Of a stretch of DNA of 63,983 bases, positions 48,318 to 58,280 are shown in pieces. Each line of letters begins with the position of its first letter. The stretch's first letter is position 1. The notes beneath the pieces are model-generated. The model did not search any database, was not told where the DNA came from, and saw nothing but the letters and a program-made list of their open reading frames with translations. This stretch comes from Halieaceae bacterium (GTDB taxonomy: Bacteria > Pseudomonadota > Gammaproteobacteria > Pseudomonadales > Halieaceae). The translations under genes were made by a program, and so were the position numbers. The stretch spans positions 1 to 63,983 of the forward strand of contig CACCPA010000011.1 in NCBI GenBank assembly GCA_902547755.1, given 5' to 3'.

Positions 48318-50192
48318 ATGGCATATCAAGTTCTTGCGCGTAAATGGCGACCTTCCAACTTCTCCGAGATGGTTGGACAGGAGCACGTGGTCAAGGCACT
48401 GACGACCGCATTGGCGTCCGAGAGACTACATCACGCCTACTTGTTCACGGGTACGCGCGGGGTAGGTAAAACCACGGTCGCTCGGCTAATTGCAAAAAGC
48501 CTTAACTGCGATACTGGCGTAACCGCTGAGCCCTGTGGGCAATGTGCGAGTTGCATCGAGATTGCCGAGGGCAGAAGCGTGGACGTTCTTGAAGTCGATG
48601 CTGCCTCCCGCACCAAGGTCGAAGATACCCGAGACCTGCTTGATAATGTTCAGTACGCGCCAACGCGCTCGCGTTTCAAGATTTATCTGATCGACGAAGT
48701 TCATATGCTCTCAAATCACAGTTTCAATGCGCTGTTGAAAACACTCGAAGAGCCGCCGGGACACGTCAAGTTTTTGCTGGCAACCACTGATCCGCAAAAA
48801 CTGCCCGCAACCGTGCTGTCGCGGTGCCTACAGTTCAACCTGAAGAACATGGTGCCGCAGCAAATCATTGATCATCTTCGTCATGTGCTGGCAGAAGAGT
48901 CGGTAAGCTTCGACGATGAGTCGCTGGCATTGCTCGCTCGTGGCGCCGAGGGGTCAATGCGAGATGCACTGTCGCTGACCGATCAGGCCATCGCGCACGG
49001 ATCGGGAAAGTTGGCGGCTGATGAAGTCCGGCAAATGCTCGGTACAGTGTCGAGAACCAAGGTATTTGATTTGCTGGATGCGATCGTTGCGAACGATCCC
49101 AAGCTTGCGCTGGGCGTGGTGGAGGACATCGCGTCACATTCGCCTGACTATGCCGGGACATTAGACGTGCTAGCATCGGTGTTGCATCAAATAAGCTTGG
49201 CTCAGGCCGTACCAGGCTCAGTGGATTCGACCTTACCCGAGCATGAGAGGCTGGCGAGCCTAGCTCAAAGCATGACAGCTGATGACGCTCATTTGTGGTG
49301 GCAGATGGCTGTGGCCGCGAAACGTGAGCTTTATTTGGCGTCTGATCCCCGTGCTGGACTGGATATGGCTGTCCTCCGGATGATTGCCTTCAGACCCGCC
49401 GTTGTGCTGACAGACGCATCAGGGGTGCCCCCGGCAAAAAAGCCTGAGCCACCGGTGATGCCGGTGGAGCCGGCAACCACGCCAACGCAACAACCGAGCA
49501 TTTCATCGGATCGACGGAATAACGATGCTAGAAGCACGGATCAAATGGCTCCCGAGCAGGAAGGTCTCGTGTCAAAACGGGTGTCTGCGCCAGCGTCAGA
49601 AGTCTCTGCAGCAGAAAATCTCGCGCCCGCAGTGGAAGTTGCTGATAAACCCTCACACGCACCCCTCGAGGCGCCAACTCGAGCTGCAACAAGCGTCGCT
49701 CCGTTGGGGTCAAACAACGGTGTCGCCAATGGTAGTCAGGTTCCGCCCGTGACTGTCATTGAGGTCCCTCAAGGAGCCAAGCCACCGGATGAGGATCTAC
49801 CAACCCATGGATCTTGGCCTGACTTTTTCGAAGGGTTGGGTCTCAAAGGCGTTATACATACGGTAGCCTCGCACTTCGAGCTGTCTGTGGCCTTTGACCG
49901 AACTCTGTGTTTTACGCTGTCTCCCGCCAATGCCACGCTCTTCAACGAACGGCACCAGAGAGGTCTGGCATCTGCGATCGAACACGTGCTAGAAGAGCCG
50001 GTGACAGTACAGGTTGTTCTGGGTGAAACCTCGGATAAAACGCCCGCGTATCAACGCGAATTGTTGGAGCAGCAACGGCTCTCAGCTGCGCGCCAAGCGC
50101 TCGAGTCTGATGATTGTCTCAACGCGTTGTTGACTGATTTTGACGCGATTGTTCTTCCAGAGTCGGTCCGTCCCCCGCTAGTGGAGCTGTAG
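48318..50192 (+). CDS. dnaX: DNA polymerase III subunits tau and gamma
   Basis: The 624-residue tau is the clamp-loader ATPase that couples the replicative helicase and polymerase. Motifs are [21 protein letters not shown] near the start, the Walker [12 protein letters not shown] near 45 and a zinc module [16 protein letters not shown] near 64-79. The Walker [10 protein letters not shown] lies near 126 and the SRC motif LSRCLQF near 168. A Pro/Glu/Ala-rich linker begins near 370, then domains IV-V. A programmed -1 frameshift at 49436-49442 (AAAAAAG) would give a gamma of 376 residues ending at TGA 49445-49447. No ybaB gene separates dnaX from recR. Confidence 0.96.
   Translation: MAYQVLARKWRPSNFSEMVGQEHVVKALTTALASERLHHAYLFTGTRGVGKTTVARLIAKSLNCDTGVTAEPCGQCASCIEIAEGRSVDVLEVDAASRTKVEDTRDLLDNVQYAPTRSRFKIYLIDEVHMLSNHSFNALLKTLEEPPGHVKFLLATTDPQKLPATVLSRCLQFNLKNMVPQQIIDHLRHVLAEESVSFDDESLALLARGAEGSMRDALSLTDQAIAHGSGKLAADEVRQMLGTVSRTKVFDLLDAIVANDPKLALGVVEDIASHSPDYAGTLDVLASVLHQISLAQAVPGSVDSTLPEHERLASLAQSMTADDAHLWWQMAVAAKRELYLASDPRAGLDMAVLRMIAFRPAVVLTDASGVPPAKKPEPPVMPVEPATTPTQQPSISSDRRNNDARSTDQMAPEQEGLVSKRVSAPASEVSAAENLAPAVEVADKPSHAPLEAPTRAATSVAPLGSNNGVANGSQVPPVTVIEVPQGAKPPDEDLPTHGSWPDFFEGLGLKGVIHTVASHFELSVAFDRTLCFTLSPANATLFNERHQRGLASAIEHVLEEPVTVQVVLGETSDKTPAYQRELLEQQRLSAARQALESDDCLNALLTDFDAIVLPESVRPPLVEL
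49421..49467 (+). promoter_or_regulatory. dnaX programmed -1 ribosomal frameshift signal
   Basis: All three elements of the E. coli dnaX signal are present. An internal Shine-Dalgarno-like AGGGG (49421-49425) lies ten bases upstream. The slippery A AAA AAG (49436-49442) is in frame as GCA AAA AAG. Six bases on is a perfect hairpin CCACCGG-TGATG-CCGGTGG (49449-49467). After slippage the ribosome reads GCC then TGA at 49445-49447, so gamma ends in Ala. Confidence 0.85.
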
Positions 50193-50196
50193 ACCC

Positions 50197-50802
50197 TTGA
50201 AACTGAGTCCGGCAATACAAGAATTGATTGAGGCGTTGCGACACTTGCCCGGCGTGGGGCCCAAATCTGCTCAGCGAATGACATTACATTTGCTTGAGCG
50301 CGATCGCGAGGCAGCTCAATTATTGGGAGATGCGCTTTTAAATGCGCTGGCTAAGGTTGAGCGCTGCCAACGCTGTCGTAATTTTACAGAACTAACTATT
50401 TGTGAGATTTGCGGTGATCCAAAGCGTGATGATACGGCACTGTGTGTGGTGGAAACCCCAGCTGACGTAATGGCGATAGAACAGACGGGAAGTTATCGGG
50501 GACTGTACTTTGTGCTCATGGGGCACTTGTCACCCTTGGATGGGATCGGTCCAAAGCAGCTGGGTTTAGACAGCCTAAACGGTCTATTCGATTCAGAGTC
50601 GATCGCAGAAGTCATTCTGGCGACCAACCCGACCGTAGAGGGCGAAGCAACAGGTCATTACATCGCGGAGCTCGCACAGCGACATAACATCAAGGTCACT
50701 CGCATTGCTCATGGGGTGCCACTGGGCGGTGAACTGGAATTTATCGATCCAACCACGTTGGCTCACGCGTTGGGCGGTAGAAAAGAAGTAGGGCAAGCTT
50801 GA
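50197..50802 (+). CDS. recR: Recombination protein RecR
   Basis: RecR with RecF/RecO loads RecA at gapped DNA. The 201-residue protein starts at a TTG ([33 protein letters not shown]). It has a helix-hairpin-helix, the four-cysteine zinc finger [18 protein letters not shown] near 57-74 and a Toprim domain ([25 protein letters not shown]). It is four bases after dnaX; the usual ybaB is missing. It overlaps rnd by four bases (TTGA). Confidence 0.95.
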   Translation: MKLSPAIQELIEALRHLPGVGPKSAQRMTLHLLERDREAAQLLGDALLNALAKVERCQRCRNFTELTICEICGDPKRDDTALCVVETPADVMAIEQTGSYRGLYFVLMGHLSPLDGIGPKQLGLDSLNGLFDSESIAEVILATNPTVEGEATGHYIAELAQRHNIKVTRIAHGVPLGGELEFIDPTTLAHALGGRKEVGQA

Positions 50803-51917
50803 CATACCAGCTCATAGAAACAGACGAGGCCTTGGGAGCACTGCTGGAGCAGCACTCGGGCGAGCGATTTGTTGCTGTTGATACCGAGTTTCGACGTCGA
50901 GACACTTTTTATCCGCAAGTTGCGATGCTACAGCTTTGCTGGAAAAAAGAATCGTATCTAATTGATCCTACTAAGATTTCTACCCTTGATTCGGTTAAGG
51001 CTTTGCTTGCTGACTCCCGAGTGATCAAGCTGATCCACAGCCCTGGTGAAGATTTAGAAGTGTTTGATCGTTGGCTTCAGATGACGCCAACCCCCTTGTT
51101 CGATACTCAGCGCGCGCTGGCTGTACTCGGACGCGGCTTCGGACTCGGCTATAGGGCAATGGTGGAGATGTATACGGGTGACGTTATCTCTAAAGAGGAA
51201 ACTACCTCGGATTGGCTCAAACGACCCTTGACTGACGGTCAGCTTAGTTACGCGGCGCTCGATGTTACCTATCTTCGTAAGATCGGAGAGCAACTCTACG
51301 ATGAGTGCGAGGAGAGTCAGCGTCTAACCTGGGTTCTGGACGATACGGCGCGTCTGACCCTGGGTGGCCGAGGGCCGGCGGCAAAATTTAAATCGGCTTG
51401 GAAAATGAAACCTCGAGAGCAGGTCATACTTCATCGATTGATCGACTGGCGGGATGAAGAGGCGAGACGACTGGATAGGCCACGAAGTTGGGTGATACCT
51501 GACAAGGTGATGGTGTCGCTTGCGAAGCGTCAGCCATCGCATATGGCACAGCTATCGACCGTCGATGGACTTCACGACGCTATTATCAGAAAAAGGGGTA
51601 AGCGCATTGTGGAGGTCATCGCCAATGCAAGCGATGACCAGTCCGAATTGCCCGCTGTCTGGCAGGCACCGCTGCGTTCGGATCAAAAAGAATGGGCATC
51701 AAGGCTTGGCGAAGCTGTCGCGGCCGCTGCGGTGACTCTTGGCGTTGCGCCCGAGGTTTTGTTTGCGGGTAAGGACGTTGAGCGCCTAATTCACGCCACC
51801 TTGGCGTCTCAGAAAGTTCCGGAAGATCTCATGGGTTGGAGAGATGCGGTCATCACTCAGCACCTGGTAGCGCTATTGGCGTCACTGGTGGACCCATCTG
51901 CTGACCCCAAGGTATGA
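50799..51917 (+). CDS. rnd: Ribonuclease D
   Basis: RNase D trims tRNA 3' ends. The 372-residue DEDD exonuclease has Exo [18 protein letters not shown] near 25-40, Exo [18 protein letters not shown] near 72, and Exo [22 protein letters not shown] near 150. An HRDC domain spans about 205-280 ([39 protein letters not shown]). The start is a TTG overlapping recR. The mapped run recR-rnd-MATE-ycgL is tightly packed. Confidence 0.94.
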   Translation: MTYQLIETDEALGALLEQHSGERFVAVDTEFRRRDTFYPQVAMLQLCWKKESYLIDPTKISTLDSVKALLADSRVIKLIHSPGEDLEVFDRWLQMTPTPLFDTQRALAVLGRGFGLGYRAMVEMYTGDVISKEETTSDWLKRPLTDGQLSYAALDVTYLRKIGEQLYDECEESQRLTWVLDDTARLTLGGRGPAAKFKSAWKMKPREQVILHRLIDWRDEEARRLDRPRSWVIPDKVMVSLAKRQPSHMAQLSTVDGLHDAIIRKRGKRIVEVIANASDDQSELPAVWQAPLRSDQKEWASRLGEAVAAAAVTLGVAPEVLFAGKDVERLIHATLASQKVPEDLMGWRDAVITQHLVALLASLVDPSADPKV

Positions 51918-53279
51918 ATGCGCAGTCACGCTGACAGCTTGAGTTACGCATCGTTAACTGCAATGGCATGGCCTTTCATTTTGGCCAATGCGTCGGTGCC
52001 GCTACTCGGCATTGTTGATACTGCGGTCATAGGTAATACAGGTTCCGTCGTTGAGTTGGGGGCAATTGCGCTTGGATCCCTTATTTTTTCCTTTGTTTAT
52101 TGGAGTTTCGGCTTTCTCAGAATGGGAACAACGGGCTTTATCACGCAAGCTGACGGGTCGTCTGATCATGCAGAGGTCCGAGCCATTCTAGGTCGATCTT
52201 GCATTATTGCGATGATTATTGGGGTGATATTGCTGGTCACTCAATGGCCGATCGGAGCGCTTAGTTTCAGCTTGCTGTCGGGCGATGCAGCGGTTGAGAG
52301 CGTCGCAAAAACGTATTTTTACACCCGAATTTGGGGTGCCCCCGCGACTTTGCTTGTCTTCGTCATCATGGGTGTTTGGATAGGGCTTGGAGAGGCAAAA
52401 GAGTTACTCAAGCTTCAGCTTTTTCTCAATGGCTTGAATATGGTGCTGGATATTATTGCCGCTGGGGTTTTGGGGCTCGGCGCTTATGGCATTGCTCTTG
52501 GCACCGTTTTTTCCGAAATCATCACCTGCCTGGTCGGGTTTTACCGATTGCGACGATTCCTCGCCGCGAAACACGAGGTTGGTGTGGCTTGGTACGCGTT
52601 CTGGCCGATGGAACGCGTGCGCGAAATGACGCAGATGTGGCGCTTGTTGACGGCCAATGGAGACATCATGATCAGAACGCTCCTGCTTGTCTTCGCGTTT
52701 TCCTATTTCACCAATGAGGCTGCCAAATTCGGCGTCGTATCACTTGCCGCCACGCACATCGTGCTTCAGATCATGGCGTTCACCGCCTTCTTTCTCGACG
52801 GATTCGCGTATGTCGCTGAATCTCAGGTCGGTCGCAGTTACGGCGCCAGAAATGTCCAGGCTTTTAAGCTCGCCTTGCACCGAACAACGGTATTAGCAGC
52901 GGTCGCTGCAGTGATACTTGCTGCGGCAATTATGTTTTTCGGAGAGGTGCTCGTGGCCGTACTGACTGATCTTGATGAAGTCATTGTGGCCTCACTGGCG
53001 TTGCTGCACATTTGCGCTGTTTATGTGATTGCGTCATTTCCAGCATTCCAGTTGGACGGCGTATTCATTGGCACGTCACGGACAAAAGAGATGCGCAACG
53101 CGTCGTTCGTGTCGCTCTTAGTGTTTTTGTTGGCGGTCTGGGTGCTGACGGAAACCTACACGCTTGCGGGCTTGTGGTGGGCGATGGTGGTGTTTGTCAT
53201 TGCCCGAGCCATCAGTTTGTGGGTTTATTTACCAAGATTCTGGAATCATTTTGCGCAAGACGGCGAGGTAACTGTATGA
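51918..53279 (+). CDS. MATE family efflux transporter (DinF-like)
   Basis: The 453-residue protein has about 12 hydrophobic helices in the two-fold MATE arrangement. Visible are ILANASVPLLGIVDTAVIGNTGSVVELGAIALGSLIFSFVYWSFGFLRMGTTGFITQA at the start and a second half beginning near 240. MATE/DinF proteins export drugs or metabolites with Na+ or H+. The ATG directly follows the rnd stop, and ATGA overlaps the ycgL gene. Coupled to RNase D, its cargo is not predictable. Confidence 0.93.
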   Translation: MRSHADSLSYASLTAMAWPFILANASVPLLGIVDTAVIGNTGSVVELGAIALGSLIFSFVYWSFGFLRMGTTGFITQADGSSDHAEVRAILGRSCIIAMIIGVILLVTQWPIGALSFSLLSGDAAVESVAKTYFYTRIWGAPATLLVFVIMGVWIGLGEAKELLKLQLFLNGLNMVLDIIAAGVLGLGAYGIALGTVFSEIITCLVGFYRLRRFLAAKHEVGVAWYAFWPMERVREMTQMWRLLTANGDIMIRTLLLVFAFSYFTNEAAKFGVVSLAATHIVLQIMAFTAFFLDGFAYVAESQVGRSYGARNVQAFKLALHRTTVLAAVAAVILAAAIMFFGEVLVAVLTDLDEVIVASLALLHICAVYVIASFPAFQLDGVFIGTSRTKEMRNASFVSLLVFLLAVWVLTETYTLAGLWWAMVVFVIARAISLWVYLPRFWNHFAQDGEVTV

Positions 53280-53545
53280 GCGCTGCAATCAGTATCCGAG
53301 TGCTGGCAGGAAAGCGTAAGCCGGATACCTATCTCTATATGTCGGCAGATGCGGAAACCGAGGATTTACCAGCCGATCTGCTTTCATTATTGGGCGAGCT
53401 TCGAGAAGTGATGACGCTGGACATCACGCCGGGGAGGCAGCTGGCAAGGTGCACGGGCGCAGAAGTACTCGAGGGCCTCGCTAATGCGGGTTATTATTTG
53501 CAAATGCCGCCAGGGGAGCGCACGGGTCATGATGACGACCAATAG
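53276..53545 (+). CDS. YcgL domain protein
   Basis: The 89-residue protein (ATG at 53276, overlapping the MATE stop as ATGA) begins SAAISIRVLAGKRKPDTYLYMSAD and continues LPADLLSLLGELREVMTLDITPGRQLARCTG and YYLQMPP. This is the YcgL family, a small alpha/beta protein of unknown function often near rnd or minC in gammaproteobacteria. The longer open frame to 53012 is an overlap of the MATE gene and is not used. Confidence 0.9.
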   Translation: MSAAISIRVLAGKRKPDTYLYMSADAETEDLPADLLSLLGELREVMTLDITPGRQLARCTGAEVLEGLANAGYYLQMPPGERTGHDDDQ

Positions 53546-53873
53546 TTACCTATTTGCCCTTTTCATTTATTGGTTGGCCGCCGGCGTGGGTTGCCGACTG
53601 CTCTACGTGATGGTTTTTCGTCACTTGTCGCCAATGTGGTCTGGTGCGACCACGGGTCTCGTTGCTGGTCTGCTGCTCGTCCCCGCGTATGCCGCCGCGC
53701 ACGATAATACGCTCGCACCCGCGCTGATCACCGGTGTCTTTAATCTCCTTTTTGCAGGTGGGATGGAAGCGGCGGTGGGGGCTTTTTTGATGCTGTCCCT
53801 AGGCGCGGTGGGGGGAGTCATTGTGGGCATTATCACCGTACGGCTGTCCACGTCGCGTCCGAGCCGGCAATAG
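53529..53873 (+). CDS. Small predicted membrane protein of unknown function
   Basis: I place the start at ATGATG (53529), inside the last 17 bases of the YcgL gene; the open frame extends further up but overlaps it more deeply. The 114-residue product begins MMTTNSYLFALFIYWLAAGVGC and has three or four hydrophobic segments (residues 5-25, 33-51, 60-75, 82-103) ending RLSTSRPSRQ. No family is recognised. Codon overlap with YcgL suggests an operon partner. Confidence 0.72.
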   Translation: MMTTNSYLFALFIYWLAAGVGCRLLYVMVFRHLSPMWSGATTGLVAGLLLVPAYAAAHDNTLAPALITGVFNLLFAGGMEAAVGAFLMLSLGAVGGVIVGIITVRLSTSRPSRQ

Positions 53874-53960
53874 ATCTGCGAATCGTCAGAAGCAGTAAAA
53901 CGACTCGTAAACCTGCGGATTGTCCGTTAGTCTCACTTCTCGATTTTAGGGAGCTGTTTT

Positions 53961-54809
53961 ATGAAATTCACCGGCACTGATAATTATGTAGCGACTGACG
54001 ACCTCAGAATGGCCGTAGACGCGGCGGTCGCGCTGCAGCGTCCTTTGCTCATTAAGGGCGAGCCCGGTACTGGCAAGACCATGCTGGCTGAAGAAGTTGC
54101 ATCAGGCTTGGGGATGAAGCTGATTCAGTGGCACATCAAGTCAACGACGAAAGCCCAGCAGGGGTTGTATGAGTATGATGCTGTATCGCGGCTCCGTGAT
54201 TCGCAGCTGGGTGACGAAGGTGTTCACGACATTTCTAACTACATCAAGCGGGGAAAGCTCTGGGAAGCATTTGATGCCGATGAGCAGGTGGTATTGCTCA
54301 TTGACGAAGTCGACAAGGCGGACATCGAATTCCCTAATGATCTACTCGTCGAGCTCGATAGAATGGAGTTCTTCGTCTACGAGACAGGCGAGACCATTAA
54401 GGCCAAGCATCGGCCAGTTATTATTATCACCTCCAACAATGAGAAAGAGCTTCCCGACGCCTTCTTGCGCCGTTGCTTTTTCCACTTCATTAACTTCCCC
54501 GATCGGGACACGATGCGCCAGATCATTGATGTGCACTATCCGTCCATTAAGCAAGACTTGGTGCAAGAGGCGCTTGAAGTTTTCTTCGAGCTTCGAGCGA
54601 TTCCAGGTTTGAAGAAAAAGCCCTCGACGTCTGAGCTGATTGATTGGCTGAAGTTGTTGATGGCAGACGATATTCCAGACGAAGTATTGAAGAATCGCGA
54701 TCAGAGCAAGGCAATCCCGCCTTTGTACGGTGCGTTGGTCAAGAACGAGCAAGATGTTCAATTGCTTGAGCGTCTCGCTTTCATGCATCGTAGAGAAAGC
54801 AGCCAGTAA
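53961..54809 (+). CDS. MoxR family AAA+ ATPase
   Basis: The 282-residue AAA+ protein has Walker A IKGEPGTGKTMLAEEVA near 33, Walker B VVLLIDEVDKADIEFPN near 112 and sensor 1 RPVIIITSNNEKELPDAFLRRCFFHF near 155-180. A helical lid follows. MoxR ATPases act as chaperones with VWA-domain partners. The partner is the next gene, 11 bases downstream, which supports a functional pair. AGGGAG precedes the ATG. Confidence 0.94.
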   Translation: MKFTGTDNYVATDDLRMAVDAAVALQRPLLIKGEPGTGKTMLAEEVASGLGMKLIQWHIKSTTKAQQGLYEYDAVSRLRDSQLGDEGVHDISNYIKRGKLWEAFDADEQVVLLIDEVDKADIEFPNDLLVELDRMEFFVYETGETIKAKHRPVIIITSNNEKELPDAFLRRCFFHFINFPDRDTMRQIIDVHYPSIKQDLVQEALEVFFELRAIPGLKKKPSTSELIDWLKLLMADDIPDEVLKNRDQSKAIPPLYGALVKNEQDVQLLERLAFMHRRESSQ

Positions 54810-54820
54810 GGAGCTTAACG

Positions 54821-55996
54821 ATGCTCGTCAATTTTTTTCAGGGATTAAAAGACGGTGGCGTGCCGGTTACGCCCCGTGAGCTTTTGGATTTGCTCGCTGC
54901 GATGAACAAACAGCTCGTCTTTGGCAGTATTGACGACTTCTATAACCTCTCACGCGCGGTGATGGTGAAAGATGAGAAGTACTACGATCGTTTTGATCGG
55001 GCATTTGGCCTGCATTTTCGTGATCTAGAAGGCGTGGATGATGTTATTGAGGCGCTGATCCCCGACGACTGGTTACGCTCCGAGTTCGTTAAACAGCTCT
55101 CGGAAGAGGACAAGGCGAAAATCGAGTCGCTAGGTGGACTCGAGAAGCTGATCGACGAGTTCAAAAAACGTCTAAAGGAGCAGGAGAAGCGTCACGAAGG
55201 CGGTAATAAGTGGGTTGGCACGGGCGGTACATCACCGTTCGGCAATGACGGTTTTCATCCAGAGGGTATTCGCGTAGGCGGGCAGGGTAAAAACAAGAAA
55301 GCGGTCAAGGTATGGGACCGCAGAGACTTTAAAAACCTCGATGACAGTGTCGAAATTGGCACTCGGAACATTAAAGTCGCGCTTCGTCGACTGCGAAAGT
55401 TTGCTCGCACCGGGTCGGCAGACGAGCTCGACCTCGATGATACGATCAGCTCCACAGCGAAAAATGCTGGGCTTCTAGATATTAAGATGGTCCCGGAGCG
55501 GCACAATGCTGTGAAGGTCCTCCTGTTTCTTGACGTAGGTGGGTCCATGGATCCCCACGTAAAGGTATGCGAGGAGCTGTTCTCTGCGGCCAGAAGCGAG
55601 TTCAAGCACCTCAAGCATTTCTACTTCCATAACTTTCTGTACGACAACGTTTGGGAAAACAACATTCGGCGTCACAATCAGCGAACACCGTTGCATGATG
55701 TGATGCATAAATTCGGCCACGACTACAAAGTCGTGATCGTCGGAGACGCCTCCATGTCGCCTTATGAAATCGTTCAGCCCGGCGGCAGTGTGGAGCACTG
55801 GAACGAAGAGCCAGGGGCTGTTTGGTTGGAGCGTCTTCGCTCGACCTATGAGAAGTGCGTCTGGTTGAATCCCGTACCTGAGGACGAGTGGCAATATACC
55901 CAGTCCATCTCCATTACCAACCAGCTCATGGAAGAGAAAATGTATCCCTTAACCCTAGGCGGCTTAGAGGATGCGATGGGTTTCCTCGCCAAATAA
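54821..55996 (+). CDS. VWA domain (CoxE-like) protein partner of MoxR
   Basis: The 391-residue protein begins LVNFFQGLKDGGVPVTPRELLDLLAAM, a helical N-terminal domain typical of VWA partners of MoxR. A charged linker (about 90-150, DEFKKRLKEQEKRHEG) follows, then a von Willebrand A fold with the MIDAS motif LLFLDVGGSMDPHVKV near 238 (D-x-G-x-S) and further YKVVIVGDASMSPYEI near 305. VWA/MoxR pairs assemble cofactor or metal centres in several pathways. A PQQ dehydrogenase follows after 70 bases, but a functional link is only positional. Confidence 0.92.
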   Translation: MLVNFFQGLKDGGVPVTPRELLDLLAAMNKQLVFGSIDDFYNLSRAVMVKDEKYYDRFDRAFGLHFRDLEGVDDVIEALIPDDWLRSEFVKQLSEEDKAKIESLGGLEKLIDEFKKRLKEQEKRHEGGNKWVGTGGTSPFGNDGFHPEGIRVGGQGKNKKAVKVWDRRDFKNLDDSVEIGTRNIKVALRRLRKFARTGSADELDLDDTISSTAKNAGLLDIKMVPERHNAVKVLLFLDVGGSMDPHVKVCEELFSAARSEFKHLKHFYFHNFLYDNVWENNIRRHNQRTPLHDVMHKFGHDYKVVIVGDASMSPYEIVQPGGSVEHWNEEPGAVWLERLRSTYEKCVWLNPVPEDEWQYTQSISITNQLMEEKMYPLTLGGLEDAMGFLAK

Positions 55997-56002
55997 CAGT
56001 GG

Positions 56003-56031
56003 TTCCACATACGCCAGACATTGGCTAGAAT
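56003..56031 (+). promoter_or_regulatory. Candidate promoter of the PQQ dehydrogenase
   Basis: TTCCAC (56003-56008) and TAGAAT (56026-56031) are separated by exactly 17 bases, 36 bases before the start codon. The -10 box matches consensus at five of six positions. Confidence 0.45.
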
Positions 56032-56066
56032 CAGAGTCATAACAATTAAAGCTCTGAGGATCTGAG

Positions 56067-58268
56067 ATGTCTTACAAGAAAGTTATGGCAAGTCTGGTAG
56101 TGGCGGCCTTCGTGACGGCCTGCGGAGATTCTAATACCCCTGTGGAGACGCAAGTAGAAGCATCAAGTTCTGTGGCTGCAGTGGATACAAAGCGCATAAT
56201 GAACGCAGCGGAAGAGCCTGAGATGTGGCTGACCTACGGTGGCTCATACGATGAGACACGACACTCGTCACTCGCTTCGATCAATGGTGATACCGTTCAA
56301 AATCTAGGTGTGGACTGGGTTTACACCATGGACAAGCCACGCGGTGCCGAGGCGACACCGATTGTCGTCGATGGCGTCATGTACGTGACCGGATCCTGGT
56401 CTGTTGTGTATGCGGTTGATGCGCGCACAGGCGAAGAGCTCTGGACTTATGATCCCAAGGTATCGGGCGAAGACGCCGTTAAAGGATGTTGTGACGTTGT
56501 GAACCGGGGAGTAGCGGTGCACAACGGAAAGGTCTTCGTTGGTGTGTTTGACGGACGTTTGGAGGCACTGGATGCATCTAGCGGCGAGGTCCTTTGGAGC
56601 AACGTCACCGTTGATCAGTCAAAGCCCTACACCATTACGGGCGCGCCGCGCGTGTTTAAAAACAAAGTCATTATTGGGAATTCTGGGGCTGAACTAGGTG
56701 TTCGTGGCTATGTGACTGCCTACAACGTTGATACCGGTGCGCAAGAATGGCGGTTCTACACTGTACCGAACCCCAACAAGGAGCCTGACGGAGCGGCTTC
56801 GGATGCCATCTTTGCCGAGCTGGCAAATGACAGCTGGGGTGACACTGGTGCGTGGACCACTGATGGTGGCGGTGGCACTGTCTGGGATTCCATCGTTTAC
56901 GACACTGTAAATGATCAAGTGCTCGTTGGAGTTGGTAATGGCTCGCCCTGGAATGCTTCAATTCGTGATCCTGAGGGCGATTTCAGCGGCGCCTATGACA
57001 ACTTATTCCTGTCCTCAATTCTGGCGCTCGACGCTGATACAGGCGAGTACCGGTGGCACTATCAAACAACGCCTCGTGATCAGTGGGATTACACGGCGAC
57101 CCAGCAAATGTTGCTGGCGGATTTGCCCTTGGGCCCTGACGCCGAGGCGCGCCGCGTTGTAATGCAGGCGCCCAAAAACGGCTTTTTCTATGTGCTCGAT
57201 GCGGCTGACGGCGAGTTGTTGTCCGCTACCCCGTTTTCCGAGCAGAACTGGACTACTGGAGAAGTCGACGAGAATGGACGACCCATTATCACAGACGAGG
57301 CGATTGCTCTCGATAACATGGTGGTAATTCCCGGACCTACAGGCGCTCACAACTGGCACCCTATGTCGTTTAACCCCGATACGGGTCTAGTTTACATCCC
57401 CACCAATTTGCCTTTGCCCTATGTTTACGCCGATAACGAGGCATCGCGGAGTGCAAAGAGCATCTGGAATACAGGCTACGATGCGGCGTCGGCTTGGGCC
57501 TACGAGTATCCTAAAGGCACCATTGCCTATACTCAGACGCTCGACGGCGGCAGCCTTGTTGCATGGGACCCGGTTGCAGGAGAGCCTGCGTGGATGGTTC
57601 CTTTCCCACAGGCGTTTAATGGGGGAACGCTCAGCACCGATGGTGGCCTCGTTTTTCAGGGTAATAAGCGTGGTGAGTTCGTAGCCTATGACGCAGTCAC
57701 GGGTGAGCGAGTTTGGGCTCAACGCCTTGTCGGCGATGCCGCGGCTGCGCCCATGACCTACGAACTCGATGGCGAGCAATACGTATCGGTACTGTCGGGC
57801 TGGGGAAATGTTTCGATGATGATTTATGGCGCTGCACTCGAGAAGCCGGTGACGCCGGAGCCAGGTCGTATTGTGACGTTCAAGCTGGGCGGTAATGCCG
57901 AGCTACCGTCTCCAATTGATTATTTAGTCGTAGAGTCACCGAAGGCGCCGCTTGCAGGTGACGCTGAAACTTGGCAAGTGGGTATGCAGCGGTTTGCCGA
58001 GAACTGCCAATTTTGCCATGGTGCCTACGCCATCAGCTCCGGCGTAATTCCCGATCTGAGATGGTCGGCAATTTCAGCAAGCGAGGACTCGTGGGCGGCC
58101 GTGGTTCGTGATGGCGCGCTAACAGCGAACGGGATGGTAGGATTTTCTGACATCATTGATGATGATGAGATTGAAGCGATCAGGCTGTACGTACTGCGAC
58201 AGGCGTGGCTGGCTGTTGAGAACGGCACGGCCGATGCACCTGAGCTTGCGGCGGCAGGCGATCAGTAG
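56067..58268 (+). CDS. PQQ-dependent dehydrogenase with C-terminal cytochrome c (quinohaemoprotein)
   Basis: The 733-residue protein begins with a signal peptide and a likely lipobox (FVTAC, cysteine near 19). An eight-bladed PQQ beta-propeller follows with W-motifs and the vicinal cysteine pair GCCDVVNRG near 141, which forms the disulfide ring next to PQQ. Further blade motifs include NGSPWNASIRDPEG near 293 and NWHPMSFNPDTGLVYIPTN near 430. Near 647 a class I cytochrome c motif NCQFCHGAY attaches haem, making it a quinohaemoprotein alcohol dehydrogenase. It acts in the periplasm on primary or secondary alcohols. PQQ biosynthesis genes are not in the window. Confidence 0.92.
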   Translation: MSYKKVMASLVVAAFVTACGDSNTPVETQVEASSSVAAVDTKRIMNAAEEPEMWLTYGGSYDETRHSSLASINGDTVQNLGVDWVYTMDKPRGAEATPIVVDGVMYVTGSWSVVYAVDARTGEELWTYDPKVSGEDAVKGCCDVVNRGVAVHNGKVFVGVFDGRLEALDASSGEVLWSNVTVDQSKPYTITGAPRVFKNKVIIGNSGAELGVRGYVTAYNVDTGAQEWRFYTVPNPNKEPDGAASDAIFAELANDSWGDTGAWTTDGGGGTVWDSIVYDTVNDQVLVGVGNGSPWNASIRDPEGDFSGAYDNLFLSSILALDADTGEYRWHYQTTPRDQWDYTATQQMLLADLPLGPDAEARRVVMQAPKNGFFYVLDAADGELLSATPFSEQNWTTGEVDENGRPIITDEAIALDNMVVIPGPTGAHNWHPMSFNPDTGLVYIPTNLPLPYVYADNEASRSAKSIWNTGYDAASAWAYEYPKGTIAYTQTLDGGSLVAWDPVAGEPAWMVPFPQAFNGGTLSTDGGLVFQGNKRGEFVAYDAVTGERVWAQRLVGDAAAAPMTYELDGEQYVSVLSGWGNVSMMIYGAALEKPVTPEPGRIVTFKLGGNAELPSPIDYLVVESPKAPLAGDAETWQVGMQRFAENCQFCHGAYAISSGVIPDLRWSAISASEDSWAAVVRDGALTANGMVGFSDIIDDDEIEAIRLYVLRQAWLAVENGTADAPELAAAGDQ

Positions 58269-58280
58269 ACACTCCTCGCG

